Positions 47,711 through 56,320 are shown, counted from the first letter of the stretch. The stretch is 64,000 nt of DNA from Bombella pluederhausensis (GCF_026385525.1 NZ_JANIDY010000002.1:248001-312000); one strand, 5' to 3'. A program made the numbers and translations. Notes: a model not told the origin generated them from the letters alone.

Positions 47711-48277
47711 ATGAGCGATAACAAGAATGCCGTTCTGCCCCGTCTGCAGCAGGAATATCAGGACAAGCTCCGCGCCAAGCTGCGCGAGCAGTTCGGGTAT
47801 AAGAGCGACATGCAGATTCCCAAGCTCGAGAAGATTGTCTTGAACATGGGTGTCGGTGAAGCTGCTGCTGACCAGAAAAAGCTGGATGCTGCTGTTGAAG
47901 AAATGGCTCTGATTTCTGGTCAGAAGCCTGTTAAGACTGTGGCACGTAAGGCTGTTGCGGGTTTCCGTATCCGTGAAGGACTGCCGATCGGTTGTAAGGT
48001 AACGCTGCGCAAGACTCGTATGTACGAGTTCCTTGATCGTCTGGTGACGATTGCTATGCCGCGTATCCGTGACTTCCGCGGCCTTCCGGCGAACAAGGGC
48101 TTTGACGGTCGTGGCAACTTTGCCATGGGTCTGAAAGAGCAGATTGTGTTCCCGGAAATTGATTATGACAGAGTTGATGCCATCCGTGGTATGGACATCA
48201 TCTTTGTGACGACGGCAAAGACCGATGAAGAAGCCAAGGCTCTTCTGAAGGCATTTGACCTGCCGTTCGTGTCCTGA
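47711..48277 (+). CDS. rplE: 50S ribosomal protein L5
   Basis: 5S rRNA-binding protein, 188 residues. Family blocks are [40 protein letters not shown] and [20 protein letters not shown]. It is followed by a 131-base gap with strong dyads before rpsN; elsewhere in this operon gaps are mostly under 20 bases. Confidence 0.98.
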   Translation: MSDNKNAVLPRLQQEYQDKLRAKLREQFGYKSDMQIPKLEKIVLNMGVGEAAADQKKLDAAVEEMALISGQKPVKTVARKAVAGFRIREGLPIGCKVTLRKTRMYEFLDRLVTIAMPRIRDFRGLPANKGFDGRGNFAMGLKEQIVFPEIDYDRVDAIRGMDIIFVTTAKTDEEAKALLKAFDLPFVS

Positions 48278-48294
48278 GCGACAATTTTTCGTAT

Positions 48295-48362
48295 CAATCA
48301 CGGAAAAATGGACTTTCCCCCTTCACATGAGGGGGGAATCTCCGTTACAAGTCCGGTGATTG
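48295..48362 (+). promoter_or_regulatory. Nested RNA-structure candidate between rplE and rpsN
   Basis: Three helices nest: CAATCAC (48295-48301) with GTGATTG (48356-48362), 7 bp; GGACTT (48310-48315) with AAGTCC (48349-48354), 6 bp; and TCCCCC (48316-48321) with GGGGGA (48332-48337). An alternative CGGA (48301-48304) with TCCG (48341-48344) crosses the second helix. It starts 18 bases after the rplE stop and ends 47 bases before rpsN. No known motif is recognised. Confidence 0.6.
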
Positions 48363-48408
48363 GAAAACCGTCGGGATAGGCCTGACAGGTTCCGGGAGAA
48401 GATTCGAG

Positions 48409-48714
48409 ATGGCGAAAGTCTCTGCGGTGAACCGTAATAATCGTCGTGCTGCCATGGCGCAGCGTGACCTTGAAAAGCGGACCGCTCTCAAAAATACTAT
48501 CAAGAACCGCTCTCTCTCCATGGAGGAGCGTTTTGAAGCGACACTTAAACTGGCCAAGCTGCCACGCAATGGGTCTCAGACTCGTGTGCGTCTGCGTTGC
48601 AAACTGACAGGTCGTCCCCGTGGGAACTACCGTAAGTTTGAGCTGTGCCGTATTGCTCTGCGTGACCTTGCTTCTACGGGGCAGATCCCCGGCATGGTCA
48701 AGTCCAGCTGGTAA
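48409..48714 (+). CDS. rpsN: 30S ribosomal protein S14
   Basis: Head-assembly protein, 101 residues, the long zinc-free form (no CxxC pairs). [20 protein letters not shown] begins it; [20 protein letters not shown] and the C-terminal [11 protein letters not shown] are conserved. GGGAGAAGA lies upstream. rpsH starts 13 bases after its stop. Confidence 0.98.
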   Translation: MAKVSAVNRNNRRAAMAQRDLEKRTALKNTIKNRSLSMEERFEATLKLAKLPRNGSQTRVRLRCKLTGRPRGNYRKFELCRIALRDLASTGQIPGMVKSSW

Positions 48715-48727
48715 AAGGGTAGTCTGA

Positions 48728-49126
48728 ATGTCTATGTCTGATCCTTTGGGTGATATGCTCACCCGGGTCCGTAACGCTCAGCGTGCCCGCCATGCTGCCT
48801 GCGTTGCTCCGGCGTCCAAGCTGCGTGCCAGTGTTCTTGAAGCACTGAAGCGCGAAGGATATATCCGCGGTTACACAACCGAGGAAGTCCGCAAGGGCAT
48901 TTCCCAGTTCCGCATCGAGCTGAAGTACACTGATGGTCAGCCTGTGATCCGCGAAATTCATCGCGTGTCTCGTCCGGGTCGCCGTGTGTACTCCAAAATT
49001 AAAGAGCTGCCGCGCGTTTATGCTGGCCTGGGTGTTTCCATCCTGTCCACGCCGCGTGGTGTTCTTTCAGACGTTGAGGCTCGGGCTGCCAATGTTGGTG
49101 GCGAGATCCTCTGCCGCGTCTTCTAA
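48728..49126 (+). CDS. rpsH: 30S ribosomal protein S8
   Basis: Central-domain 16S rRNA-binding protein and, in E. coli, repressor of the spc operon. 132 residues from ATG 48728; ATG 48734 is also possible. SDPLGDMLTRVRNAQRARHA begins the core, and the rRNA-binding C-terminal segment GLGVSILSTPRGVLSDVEAR is intact. Confidence 0.98.
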   Translation: MSMSDPLGDMLTRVRNAQRARHAACVAPASKLRASVLEALKREGYIRGYTTEEVRKGISQFRIELKYTDGQPVIREIHRVSRPGRRVYSKIKELPRVYAGLGVSILSTPRGVLSDVEARAANVGGEILCRVF

Positions 49127-49135
49127 GGAGGGAAT

Positions 49136-49672
49136 ATGTCTCGCGTAGGTAAGTATCCTATTGAGCTCCCCGCAGGCGTGGAAGCAACTGTTAAAGACGG
49201 TATGTTCCACGTTAAGGGTAAACGTGGTGAACTGAGCGTGCCGGTGTCTTCTCATGTTGATGTGAAGATTGCGGACGGTAAGATCACTGTTTCCCCTCTG
49301 GGTGGGCGTACCAACAAGAGCTGGACGATGTGGGGGACATCCCGTGCGGTGTTCGCCAATATGGTCAAGGGTGTTTCCGAAGGTTTCCAGAAGGGTCTTG
49401 AAATTCAGGGTACGGGTTTCCGTGCTGCTGTTCAGGGTTCCAATCTGGTTATGAACCTCGGCTTCTCTCACGATGTGGTCTATCCGATCCCGTCTGATGT
49501 GAAGATCACAACACCGCGTCCAACGGCAATTCTTGTTGACGGTAACGATAAGCAGCGCGTTGGTCAGGTAGCTCTGGATATCCGCAGCTTCCGTAAGCCT
49601 GAGCCCTATAAGGGCAAGGGTGTCCGTTATGAGACCGAAGTTCTGCGTCAGAAAGAAGGTAAGAAGAAGTAA
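49136..49672 (+). CDS. rplF: 50S ribosomal protein L6
   Basis: Located near the sarcin-ricin loop and factor-binding site, 178 residues. Starts [20 protein letters not shown] with AAGGAGG upstream; the second repeat domain has the family signature [20 protein letters not shown]. The final TAA shares one base with the rplR ATG. Confidence 0.98.
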   Translation: MSRVGKYPIELPAGVEATVKDGMFHVKGKRGELSVPVSSHVDVKIADGKITVSPLGGRTNKSWTMWGTSRAVFANMVKGVSEGFQKGLEIQGTGFRAAVQGSNLVMNLGFSHDVVYPIPSDVKITTPRPTAILVDGNDKQRVGQVALDIRSFRKPEPYKGKGVRYETEVLRQKEGKKK

Positions 49673-50034
49673 TGGCATCGCTGCAAGGATTGCAGGAACG
49701 CCGCCGCAAGCGGCTGCGTTTCCAGCTTCGTCGCAAGAGCGGCGGCCGGCCGCGTTTGTCGGTCTTCCGTTCCAGCAAGAATATCCACGTCCAGGTCATC
49801 GACGATGCTCGTGGGGTTACGCTGGCCAGCGCCTCTACGCTTGAGAAGACTGTTCGTGAAGCCGGTAAGACGGGTGCGGACATCGCAGCAGCTACCGTCA
49901 TTGGTAAGCTGGTTGCCGAGCGCGCTGTAAAGGCTGGGGTCAAGGAAGTCGTGTTCGACCGTGGCTCCTATCTCTATCATGGCCGGGTGAAAGCCCTGGC
50001 AGAGGCTGCCCGTGAGGGCGGGCTGTCTTTCTAA
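49672..50034 (+). CDS. rplR: 50S ribosomal protein L18
   Basis: Binds 5S rRNA together with L5, 120 residues. After a basic N-terminus ([20 protein letters not shown]) the core reads [20 protein letters not shown] and [20 protein letters not shown]. One-base overlap with rplF suggests translational coupling. Confidence 0.98.
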   Translation: MASLQGLQERRRKRLRFQLRRKSGGRPRLSVFRSSKNIHVQVIDDARGVTLASASTLEKTVREAGKTGADIAAATVIGKLVAERAVKAGVKEVVFDRGSYLYHGRVKALAEAAREGGLSF

Positions 50035-50046
50035 GGAGGATCACAC

Positions 50047-50616
50047 ATGGCACGTGAGCCAAGAGAAGGCGGCCGTGGTGGTCGTGAGCGCGAGCAGGGT
50101 GATGAGCTGGTTGATAAGCTGGTAACCATCAACCGTGTCGCCAAGGTTGTTAAGGGTGGTCGGCGCTTTGCCTTCGCTGCTCTGGTTGTCGTTGGTGACC
50201 AGAAGGGCCGCGTTGGTTATGGTGCTGGTAAGGCCCGTGAGGTGCCCGAGGCTATCCGTAAGGCAACTGAGCGCGCCCGTCGCAACATGATCCGTGTGCC
50301 GATGAAAGAGGGCCGTACTCTGCATCATGATGCAGTGGGCCGCTTTGGTGCTGGTGAAGTTGTTGTGCGTGCGGCTGAGGCTGGTACGGGGATCATCGCT
50401 GGTGGTCCGATCCGTGCTGTCTTCGAAAGCCTGGGTGTGAGCGACGTTGTTGCTAAGAGCCTGGGTACCCGGAACCCGCATAACATGATTAAGGCCGCTT
50501 TTGACGCTCTTGAGCGTGCAAGCAGCCCGCGTCAGGTAGCGGCACGCCGTGGCAAGAAGACATTCGAGCTGTTCGGACGTCGTGAGCAGTCAGAAACGGA
50601 GGCTGCCAATGTCTGA
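50047..50616 (+). CDS. rpsE: 30S ribosomal protein S5
   Basis: Fidelity protein at the mRNA entry site, 189 residues. An Arg/Gly-rich N-terminus precedes the double-stranded RNA-binding-like domain ([20 protein letters not shown]) with the spectinomycin-site loop [10 protein letters not shown] and the C-terminal [27 protein letters not shown] lies upstream. Its end overlaps the rpmD start by eight bases. Confidence 0.98.
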   Translation: MAREPREGGRGGREREQGDELVDKLVTINRVAKVVKGGRRFAFAALVVVGDQKGRVGYGAGKAREVPEAIRKATERARRNMIRVPMKEGRTLHHDAVGRFGAGEVVVRAAEAGTGIIAGGPIRAVFESLGVSDVVAKSLGTRNPHNMIKAAFDALERASSPRQVAARRGKKTFELFGRREQSETEAANV

Positions 50617-50800
50617 GACAAAAGGTAAGACAATCCGGGTGACGCAGATCGCTTCTGTGATCGGTTCCAAACCGGGTCAGGCGGAGACGGTAAAGGGACT
50701 GGGCCTTCGTGGCATCGGTTCCAGCCGTGAGCTGGAGGATACCTCTTCTGTCCGTGGCATGATCCGCAAGGTGTCCCACCTGGTGAAGGTGGAGGGTTGA
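50609..50800 (+). CDS. rpmD: 50S ribosomal protein L30
   Basis: Small large-subunit protein, 63 residues from ATG 50609, which overlaps the end of rpsE by eight bases; ACGGAGG lies 5-11 bases before. Core sequence [20 protein letters not shown] and [15 protein letters not shown] fits L30. The frame is open upstream, but that part is inside rpsE. Confidence 0.96.
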   Translation: MSETKGKTIRVTQIASVIGSKPGQAETVKGLGLRGIGSSRELEDTSSVRGMIRKVSHLVKVEG

Positions 50801-50801
50801 T

Positions 50802-51290
50802 ATGAACCTGAATGAATTGTGTGATAACGCCGGGGCTCGCTATCGCAAGAAGCGTCTCGGGCGTGGTATCGGTTCCGGTAAGGGCAAAACTTCCGGGAAA
50901 GGTCACAAAGGTCAGAAGGCGCGTTCAGGCGTGTCTATCAATGGCTTTGAAGGTGGTCAGCTGCCGATCTACCGTCGTATGCCGAAGCGTGGCTTCGTCA
51001 ACATTTTCCGTAAGGAATATGCGGCGGTTAATATCGGTGCCGTAAACAGGGCTCTGGAAGCCGGTAAGCTTTCCGCTTCTGCTCCTGTAAACGAGGAAGC
51101 ACTGCGCAAGGCTGGTCTGGTTGGTAGCCGCAAGGTTGCTGGTATCCGGCTTCTGGCAAAAGGTGAGCTCTCCCAGGGTGTGACCTTTGAGGTTTCTGGT
51201 GCTTCTGCTGCAGCTGTGGCCGCAGTTGAGAAGGCCGGTGGCTCTGTGAAGGTTCTTGCTGCGAAAAAGGATGCTCAGGCTGAAGCCTGA
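50802..51290 (+). CDS. rplO: 50S ribosomal protein L15
   Basis: Late-assembly 23S rRNA-binding protein, 162 residues, one base after rpmD. The Gly/Arg/Lys-rich N-terminal extension ([20 protein letters not shown]) and [18 protein letters not shown] are diagnostic. The C-terminal domain ends Ala/Lys-rich. Confidence 0.98.
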   Translation: MNLNELCDNAGARYRKKRLGRGIGSGKGKTSGKGHKGQKARSGVSINGFEGGQLPIYRRMPKRGFVNIFRKEYAAVNIGAVNRALEAGKLSASAPVNEEALRKAGLVGSRKVAGIRLLAKGELSQGVTFEVSGASAAAVAAVEKAGGSVKVLAAKKDAQAEA

Positions 51291-51311
51291 GCCTGTCCTG
51301 CCCAGCTTGCT

Positions 51312-51366
51312 GGGACGACGGTGAACTAGTGAACAGCGTCCCGTACATCTGTGCGGCGGCGCTGTT
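51312..51366 (+). promoter_or_regulatory. Two mutually exclusive hairpins before secY
   Basis: GGGACG (51312-51317) can pair with CGTCCC (51337-51342). Alternatively AACAGCG (51332-51338) pairs with CGCTGTT (51360-51366), with an inner CCGTAC/GTGCGG helix and ATCT loop. The arms overlap at 51337-51338, so only one fully forms at a time. The second is followed by TTC and ends 19 bases before the secY ATG. Confidence 0.45.
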
Positions 51367-51385
51367 TTCATGAAAGGACGGGGAG

Positions 51386-52762
51386 ATGGCTTCTGCCGCA
51401 GAACAGCTGGCCGGTAACCTGAATATGGGTGCCTTTGCGAAGGCGACGGAGCTGAAAAAACGGATCTGGTTTACACTGGGTGCGTTGATTGTTTATCGAC
51501 TGGGCACATTCATCCCGGTTCCGGGTATTGATGCCTCCGTGTTGGGGCAGCTCGTTGGAGCCCATGAGGGTGGCATTCTGGGCATGCTGGACATGTTCAC
51601 GGGTGGTGCTCTGGGCCGCATGACGATCTTTGCCCTCAACATCATGCCCTATATCAGTGCGTCTATCATTATCCAGCTTCTTTCCACTGCGCTGCCTTCT
51701 ATGGAAGCGCTGAAGAAAGAGGGGGAGAGTGGACGTAAGAAACTCAATCAGTATACCCGCTATCTGACGGTTTTGATTGCCATTGTGCAGGCTTATGGCT
51801 TTGCCATGGGGCTGGGCAGCATGCATACCCAGGCAGGGCTGAGTGCGGTGATTTCACCGGGGCCGACTTTCCTCGTCTCTTACGTCGTGATGCTGGTAAC
51901 AGGCACTTTGTTCCTGATGTGGCTGGGTGAACAGATAACCTCCCGAGGGATCGGGAACGGCATTTCGCTGATTATTTTCTCTGGTATCGTTGCTAACCTT
52001 CCGCATGCTCTTGGTAGCCTGTTGGAGCTGGGACGAACCGGGGCATTGTCACCGATTTTTGTTGTGGTCTTTCTGCTCCTGGCTCTGCTGGTCATTGCTT
52101 TTATCGTGTTCATGGAGCAGGCACAGCGGCGTGTGGTGATCCAGTATCCTAAACGCCAGGTGGGTAATCGTATTTATGGTGGTGATTCCACCCATATGCC
52201 GCTGAAGGTCAACACAGCGGGCGTTATCCCACCTATCTTTGCATCATCCGTTCTGCTGGTGCCGGCTACATTATCCGGTTTCATGCATAATAATGGTGGT
52301 GTGCTGGGGCATGTCGGGCAGTGGCTCTCACAGGGGCAGCCGCTTTACATGGCGTTTTACGCCCTCATGATCATCTTCTTTTCCTATTTTTATGCAGCGG
52401 TGACTTTCAACCCGGAAGAAACAGCTGAAAATTTGAGGAAACAGGGTGGTTTTGTGCCGGGTATCCGGCCGGGTGCTAATACAGCCCGCTATTTCGATAA
52501 GATCCTCTCAAGACTGACAACAATCGGTGCCGCCTATATGGTGCTGGTCTGTCTTCTGCCCCAGTTCCTGATCAATAAATACAATGTGCCATTCTATTTT
52601 GGTGGGACCAGCCTGATCATCATCGTGTCGGTGACAATTGATACCGTGACACAGGTTCAATCTCATCTTGTGGCACATCAATATCAGGGATTGATCCGCA
52701 AGCAGCGGGGCCGCAAGGGCACGCGTGGCCGGGGTGGTAAGGAAAGAAGGAAGCTACGTTGA
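51386..52762 (+). CDS. secY: Protein translocase subunit SecY
   Basis: Channel subunit of the SecYEG translocon in the inner membrane, 458 residues with ten transmembrane segments. The N-terminal amphipathic part is AFAKATELKKRIWFTLGALI; the plug and pore region follow, with NIMPYISASIIIQLLSTALP in TM2, GIGNGISLIIFSGI in TM4-5, and the cytosolic loops QRRVVIQYPKRQVGNRIYGG and FNPEETAENLRKQGGFVPGI that contact ribosome and SecA. AAGGACGGGGAG precedes the ATG. The stop overlaps adk. Confidence 0.98.
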   Translation: MASAAEQLAGNLNMGAFAKATELKKRIWFTLGALIVYRLGTFIPVPGIDASVLGQLVGAHEGGILGMLDMFTGGALGRMTIFALNIMPYISASIIIQLLSTALPSMEALKKEGESGRKKLNQYTRYLTVLIAIVQAYGFAMGLGSMHTQAGLSAVISPGPTFLVSYVVMLVTGTLFLMWLGEQITSRGIGNGISLIIFSGIVANLPHALGSLLELGRTGALSPIFVVVFLLLALLVIAFIVFMEQAQRRVVIQYPKRQVGNRIYGGDSTHMPLKVNTAGVIPPIFASSVLLVPATLSGFMHNNGGVLGHVGQWLSQGQPLYMAFYALMIIFFSYFYAAVTFNPEETAENLRKQGGFVPGIRPGANTARYFDKILSRLTTIGAAYMVLVCLLPQFLINKYNVPFYFGGTSLIIIVSVTIDTVTQVQSHLVAHQYQGLIRKQRGRKGTRGRGGKERRKLR

Positions 52763-53337
52763 ATATTATTCTTCTTGGTCCGCCTGGTGCGGGCAAAGGA
52801 ACTCAGGCGAAACGGTTGGAGGCAAACCGTGGCATGAAGCAGATCTCCACGGGGGATATGCTGCGTGCTGAGGTAAAGGCTCAGTCACCGATTGGCTTGC
52901 AGGTGAAGGAGCTGATGGAGAAGGGGCATTTTGTCCCTGATCCGATCATTGTTCAGATGATTGAGAACAGGATCGCTCAGCCTGACTGTGAACGGGGCGT
53001 CATTCTTGACGGCTTCCCGCGCACTGAGAGCCAAGCCGAGATTCTGGATTCCATGCTGAAAGAGCAGAACCTGAAGATTGATGCTGTCATTCTGCTTGAG
53101 GTTGATGAAGATGCCTTGGTGAAGCGTCTCTCAGAGCGTCAGCATGAGGATGGTTCACGGCGTGCGGATGATCATCCAGAAGTGATCCACTCACGTCTGG
53201 AAGCCTATCGCAAGCAGACTGCTCCCATCCTGCCCTATTATGAGCAGAATGGTCGCCTGAAGCGTGTGGATGGTATGCAGGATGTTGAAACGGTCGGGAA
53301 GGCAATTGATGCTATTCTCGATCAGGTCACAGCCTGA
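52759..53337 (+). CDS. adk: Adenylate kinase, short-LID form
   Basis: Interconverts ATP, AMP and ADP in the cytoplasm. The 192-residue product starts with TTG overlapping the secY stop (TTGA). The P-loop GPPGAGKGT is at residues 7-15; AMP-binding elements STGDMLRAEV and GFPRTESQAE are present. The LID is reduced to SERQHEDGSRRADDHPEVIH, so the roughly 25-residue, often zinc-binding LID of long bacterial forms is missing. Placement after secY is common. A hairpin follows, so this ends the spc transcript. Confidence 0.96.
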   Translation: MNIILLGPPGAGKGTQAKRLEANRGMKQISTGDMLRAEVKAQSPIGLQVKELMEKGHFVPDPIIVQMIENRIAQPDCERGVILDGFPRTESQAEILDSMLKEQNLKIDAVILLEVDEDALVKRLSERQHEDGSRRADDHPEVIHSRLEAYRKQTAPILPYYEQNGRLKRVDGMQDVETVGKAIDAILDQVTA

Positions 53338-53347
53338 GTGAATGAGT

Positions 53348-53367
53348 CGATCACTAAAAAGTGATCG
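53348..53367 (+). terminator. Hairpin after adk, probable end of spc operon
   Basis: CGATCACT-AAAA-AGTGATCG is a perfect 8-bp stem; TTAATGTTT follows, a weak T tract. It begins 11 bases after the adk stop. Confidence 0.5.
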
Positions 53368-53374
53368 TTAATGT

Positions 53375-53401
53375 TTGACTTGTCTGACAGGGCAGTATAT
53401 T
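53375..53401 (+). promoter_or_regulatory. Candidate promoter of the alpha operon
   Basis: TTGACT (53375-53380) is followed after 15 bases by TATATT (53396-53401), a short spacer; a 17-base spacer would give TATTCG. It is the only promoter-like pair between the adk hairpin and rpsM, leaving a leader of about 135 bases. Confidence 0.5.
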
Positions 53402-53541
53402 CGCCCAGCATGAGATGAACGTATGGTCCTGGTTACAGGGGCTGGAATCGTTCTGGGGACCGACGCCGGTGAGCGGCCATGGTCCGGTCAGACAAAGATT
53501 TTTGTAAACACGGCATGAGCCGTGTGGATGGGAGAATTGGC
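53402..53541 (+). promoter_or_regulatory. rpsM leader (alpha operon), structured RNA candidate
   Basis: ACACGGC (53508-53514) pairs with GCCGTGT (53519-53525) around ATGA, ending 16 bases before the GTG start; a GGTCC/GGACC pairing lies upstream near 53427-53462. In E. coli, S4 represses this operon through an mRNA pseudoknot that includes a GTG start codon. The shared GTG start and leader position are suggestive, but the fold here is not shown to match, and rpsD is not in this window. Confidence 0.4.
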
Positions 53542-53919
53542 GTGGCACGTATTGCCGGCGTAAACATTCCGACCAACAAACGGGTGGTCATCGGTCTGCG
53601 CTATGTTTATGGCATTGGTCCGTCGAGCGCACAGGCTATCTGTGAGAAGCTCGGTATCGACAATGCCAAGCGCGTGAATGAACTCTCTGACGATGAGGTG
53701 ACGAAGATTCGTGACCTGATCGACAGTGATTATCGTGTGGAAGGTGATCTCCGTCGTGAGACGGCGATGAACATCAAGCGTCTGATGGACCTCGGCTGCT
53801 ATCGTGGCCTGCGTCATCGTCGCGGTCTGCCGGTTCGTGGTCAGCGTACGCATACCAACGCCCGTACCCGTAAGGGTAAGGCTGTTGCCATTGCAGGTAA
53901 GAAGAAAGCAACACGCTAA
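53542..53919 (+). CDS. rpsM: 30S ribosomal protein S13
   Basis: Head protein contacting P-site tRNA, 125 residues. GTG 53542 ([19 protein letters not shown]) is chosen by family start and GGGAG about seven bases before; the open frame back to 53479 is leader. The helix-two-turn-helix region [20 protein letters not shown] and the basic C-terminus [19 protein letters not shown] are conserved. First gene of the alpha operon. Confidence 0.96.
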   Translation: MARIAGVNIPTNKRVVIGLRYVYGIGPSSAQAICEKLGIDNAKRVNELSDDEVTKIRDLIDSDYRVEGDLRRETAMNIKRLMDLGCYRGLRHRRGLPVRGQRTHTNARTRKGKAVAIAGKKKATR

Positions 53920-53969
53920 TAGGCGCTGCTTCTTTCACGCTATCGCAGATTTAGTAGGACAAGCATATT

Positions 53970-54362
53970 ATGGCCAAGGCTGCCGCACCGCGTATCCGTA
54001 AGAAGGAACGTAAAAACATCATTTCCGGTGTTGCTCACGTTCTTTCCACCTTTAACAACACGATGATCACGATCGCTGATGCCCAGGGCAACGCTATCGC
54101 ATGGTCTTCTTCTGGCGCACAGGGCTTCAAGGGTTCCCGTAAGTCCACTCCGTATGCTGCTCAGGTGGCTGCTGAGGATGCTGGCCGTAAGGCTCGTGAG
54201 CATGGCATGGAGACTCTGGAGATCGAAGTTTCCGGTCCGGGTTCAGGGCGTGAGAGCGCACTGCGTGCTCTCCAGGCTGTTGGTTTCACGATCACATCCA
54301 TCCGCGACATGACGCCGGTGCCACATAACGGTTGCCGTCCGCGCAAGCGTCGCCGCGTCTAA
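53970..54362 (+). CDS. rpsK: 30S ribosomal protein S11
   Basis: Platform protein near the E site, 130 residues. [40 protein letters not shown] and the C-terminal [18 protein letters not shown], including the Asn-Gly isoaspartate site, are family hallmarks. rpsD does not follow; rpoA does after a 134-base structured gap. Confidence 0.98.
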   Translation: MAKAAAPRIRKKERKNIISGVAHVLSTFNNTMITIADAQGNAIAWSSSGAQGFKGSRKSTPYAAQVAAEDAGRKAREHGMETLEIEVSGPGSGRESALRALQAVGFTITSIRDMTPVPHNGCRPRKRRRV

Positions 54363-54378
54363 TCCAGGCGTATAATCT

Positions 54379-54476
54379 GGTTGTTCTGGCTGTCACGAAT
54401 GGATGGTGCAGCCAGAGTAACCTTGGTGAGTTTGTACCGCACATATGTGCGGGCCTGGCGCCGCCACCTTTGGCGG
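54379..54476 (+). promoter_or_regulatory. Three consecutive hairpins in the rpsK-rpoA gap
   Basis: Hairpin A: GGTT (54379-54382) and TCTGGCTG (54385-54392) pair with CAGCCAGA (54409-54416) and AACC (54419-54422). Hairpin B: the perfect 16-base palindrome CCGCACATATGTGCGG (54437-54452). Hairpin C: CCGCCA-CCTT-TGGCGG (54461-54476). No T run follows any of them. They fill the space before the rpoA start at 54497. TATAAT at 54371-54376 has no matching -35. Confidence 0.55.
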
Positions 54477-54496
54477 GCTTCGTTGTTTGAAAGGCC

Positions 54497-55522
54497 ATGA
54501 TCTTGGTTCTCCAGAAAAACTGGCAGTCTCTCATCAAACCGGAGAAGCTTGAGGTCGAGCCCGGCCCGGTTCCTTCCCGCATGGCAACCATTGTTGCAGA
54601 ACCGCTTGAGCGTGGTTTTGGTCTGACAATGGGCAACGCCCTGCGCCGTATTCTTCTTTCTTCCCTTCAGGGTGCTGCTGTTACGGCCATCCAGATTGAT
54701 GGGGTCCTGCATGAGTTCTCGTCTGTGGCGGGAGTGCGTGAGGATGTGACCGACATCGTGCTGAACGTGAAGCAGCTTGCTCTGCGCATGCATGGTGAAG
54801 GGCCGAAGCGTATGGTTCTTACGGCCACTGGGCCGGGGGAAGTAACGGCTGGGCAGATTCAGACGGGCCATGACATTGAGATCATGAATCCGGATCTGGT
54901 GATCTGCACGCTTGATGATGATGTCAAGCTTGGCATGGAATTCACGGTGAACATGGGTAAGGGCTACGTTCCTGCCTCTGCCAACCGTCCGGATGATGCG
55001 CCAATCGGTCTGATTCCCATCGATGCGATCTATTCACCTGTGCAGCGTGTTTCCTACAAGGTGGAGCCGACCCGTGTTGGTCAGGTCACCGACTATGACA
55101 GGCTGCTGCTGAGTGTGGAGACAAACGGTGTTGTGACACCGGAAGATGCTCTGGCACTGGCTGCCCGCATCATGCAGGATCAGCTCCAGCTCTTTATTAA
55201 CTTCGATGAGCCTCGTCCGGTTCAGAACGAGGAGCCGCAGGACGATCTGCCGTTCAGCCGTCACCTTCTGCGTAAGGTGGATGAGCTTGAGCTTTCCGTG
55301 CGTAGCGCGAACTGCCTGAAGAACGACAATATCGTGTATATTGGCGATCTCGTGCAGAAGAGCGAGCAGGAAATGCTGCGGACTCCGAATTTTGGTCGTA
55401 AGTCGCTGAATGAGATCAAGGAAGTGCTCACGGGCATGGGGCTTTCGCTGGGGATGAATGTCCCGGCATGGCCGCCGGAGAGCATCGAGGATCTGGCCCG
55501 GCGTCTCGACGAGACATTCTAA
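54497..55522 (+). CDS. rpoA: DNA-directed RNA polymerase subunit alpha
   Basis: Assembles RNA polymerase (N-terminal domain) and contacts promoter UP elements and activators (C-terminal domain), 341 residues. The N-terminal domain holds [20 protein letters not shown] and [19 protein letters not shown]; a flexible linker of about 15 residues (around 233-250) follows; the C-terminal domain has [20 protein letters not shown] and [14 protein letters not shown], including the DNA-contacting Arg/Asn/Lys positions. AAAGG precedes the ATG. Confidence 0.99.
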   Translation: MILVLQKNWQSLIKPEKLEVEPGPVPSRMATIVAEPLERGFGLTMGNALRRILLSSLQGAAVTAIQIDGVLHEFSSVAGVREDVTDIVLNVKQLALRMHGEGPKRMVLTATGPGEVTAGQIQTGHDIEIMNPDLVICTLDDDVKLGMEFTVNMGKGYVPASANRPDDAPIGLIPIDAIYSPVQRVSYKVEPTRVGQVTDYDRLLLSVETNGVVTPEDALALAARIMQDQLQLFINFDEPRPVQNEEPQDDLPFSRHLLRKVDELELSVRSANCLKNDNIVYIGDLVQKSEQEMLRTPNFGRKSLNEIKEVLTGMGLSLGMNVPAWPPESIEDLARRLDETF

Positions 55523-55565
55523 GAACCCCGGCTGGGAAGTTCGGGTAAAGGATTAGGGAAACAAA

Positions 55566-55982
55566 ATGCGTCATAATCTGAGCGGACGTAAACTTGGCGT
55601 CACCTCCACTCATCGCGCTGCGATGTTCCGCAACATGGCTGTTGCTCTCATCAAGCATGAGCAGATTTCCACAACACTGCCGAAGGCTAAAGAGCTTCGC
55701 CCGGTTGTTGAAAAGCTGATCACGCTGGCAAAGCGTGGCACGCTGCATGCACGTCGTCAGGCTTTTGCGCAGCTGCGTGACGATGCCATCGTTGCCAAGC
55801 TGTTCTCCGAGCTCGGTCAGCGTTACGCTAACCGTGCCGGTGGCTACAGCCGCGTGCTGAAGGCTGGTGTGCGCTATGGCGATAATGCTGACATGGCTGT
55901 GATCGAGCTGGTTGACCGCAATGTCGAAGCCAAGGGCAAAGATAGCGGTGCTGTTCAGGTTGAAGAACAGGAAGCTGCTTGA
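55566..55982 (+). CDS. rplQ: 50S ribosomal protein L17
   Basis: Large-subunit protein near the tunnel exit, 138 residues, with an acidic C-terminal tail beyond the core. Conserved [39 protein letters not shown] and [20 protein letters not shown]. Last gene of the alpha operon; a strong terminator follows 28 bases later. Confidence 0.98.
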   Translation: MRHNLSGRKLGVTSTHRAAMFRNMAVALIKHEQISTTLPKAKELRPVVEKLITLAKRGTLHARRQAFAQLRDDAIVAKLFSELGQRYANRAGGYSRVLKAGVRYGDNADMAVIELVDRNVEAKGKDSGAVQVEEQEAA

Positions 55983-56010
55983 GCTTTTTCTCCAATAGGA
56001 GAATAAAGGA

Positions 56011-56042
56011 AAGGTCGGTGCCATCAGGCATCGGCCTTTTTT
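56011..56042 (+). terminator. Strong rho-independent terminator after rplQ
   Basis: AAGGTCGGTGCC and GGCATCGGCCTT form a stem with two G-U pairs and an ATCA loop, followed by further T (six in total). It ends the ribosomal cluster. Confidence 0.87.
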
Positions 56043-56081
56043 CACGCGGTGAGAGTACCCGATAGAAAAGCAGGTGACACC

Positions 56082-56249
56082 ATGAGTTCTAATCTGAAGA
56101 ACGTATGCCGTCCGATTTTTGGGCTGGTTAAGGACGTAATTGAAGATCTGGTGATGGACCATCCATGGGGATGGGCTGGATTTGCTTTTTTCATGGGGCT
56201 GCTCTACGGGCGAGAGAGCAAATGCTGTCGGGCCAAGAAGGCCTCCTGA
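56082..56249 (+). CDS. Small membrane protein, 55 residues, possible DUF883-like tail
   Basis: No firm family. From ATG 56082, with AGGTG seven bases upstream, the 55-residue product has a polar helix-like N-terminus, one hydrophobic segment (PWGWAGFAFFMGLLYG, about residues 28-43) and a basic, Cys-containing end. The order 'hydrophilic helix, HPW, small-residue-rich hydrophobic helix, basic end' recalls the C-terminal tail of the DUF883/ElaB/YqjD proteins, some of which are membrane-bound ribosome-associated proteins; this likeness is weak. It lies between two terminators, so it needs its own promoter (not seen) or read-through from rplQ. It could be a chance frame. Confidence 0.45.
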   Translation: MSSNLKNVCRPIFGLVKDVIEDLVMDHPWGWAGFAFFMGLLYGRESKCCRAKKAS

Positions 56250-56276
56250 AAAAGCAGAGGCCGCTTCATGAGCCTG

Positions 56277-56317
56277 AAAAAGCGTTTTTCTCCATCATGG
56301 GGAAGAACGCTTTTTTT
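56277..56317. terminator. Bidirectional terminator between convergent genes
   Basis: AAAAAGCGTT at the left pairs with AACGCTTTTT at the right, extended inward by imperfect pairs (TTTCTCCA with TGGGGAAG). T runs flank it on both strands, so it can end the small-protein transcript and the minus-strand efflux operon, whose last stop is at 56321. Confidence 0.8.
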
Positions 56318-56320
56318 ATG

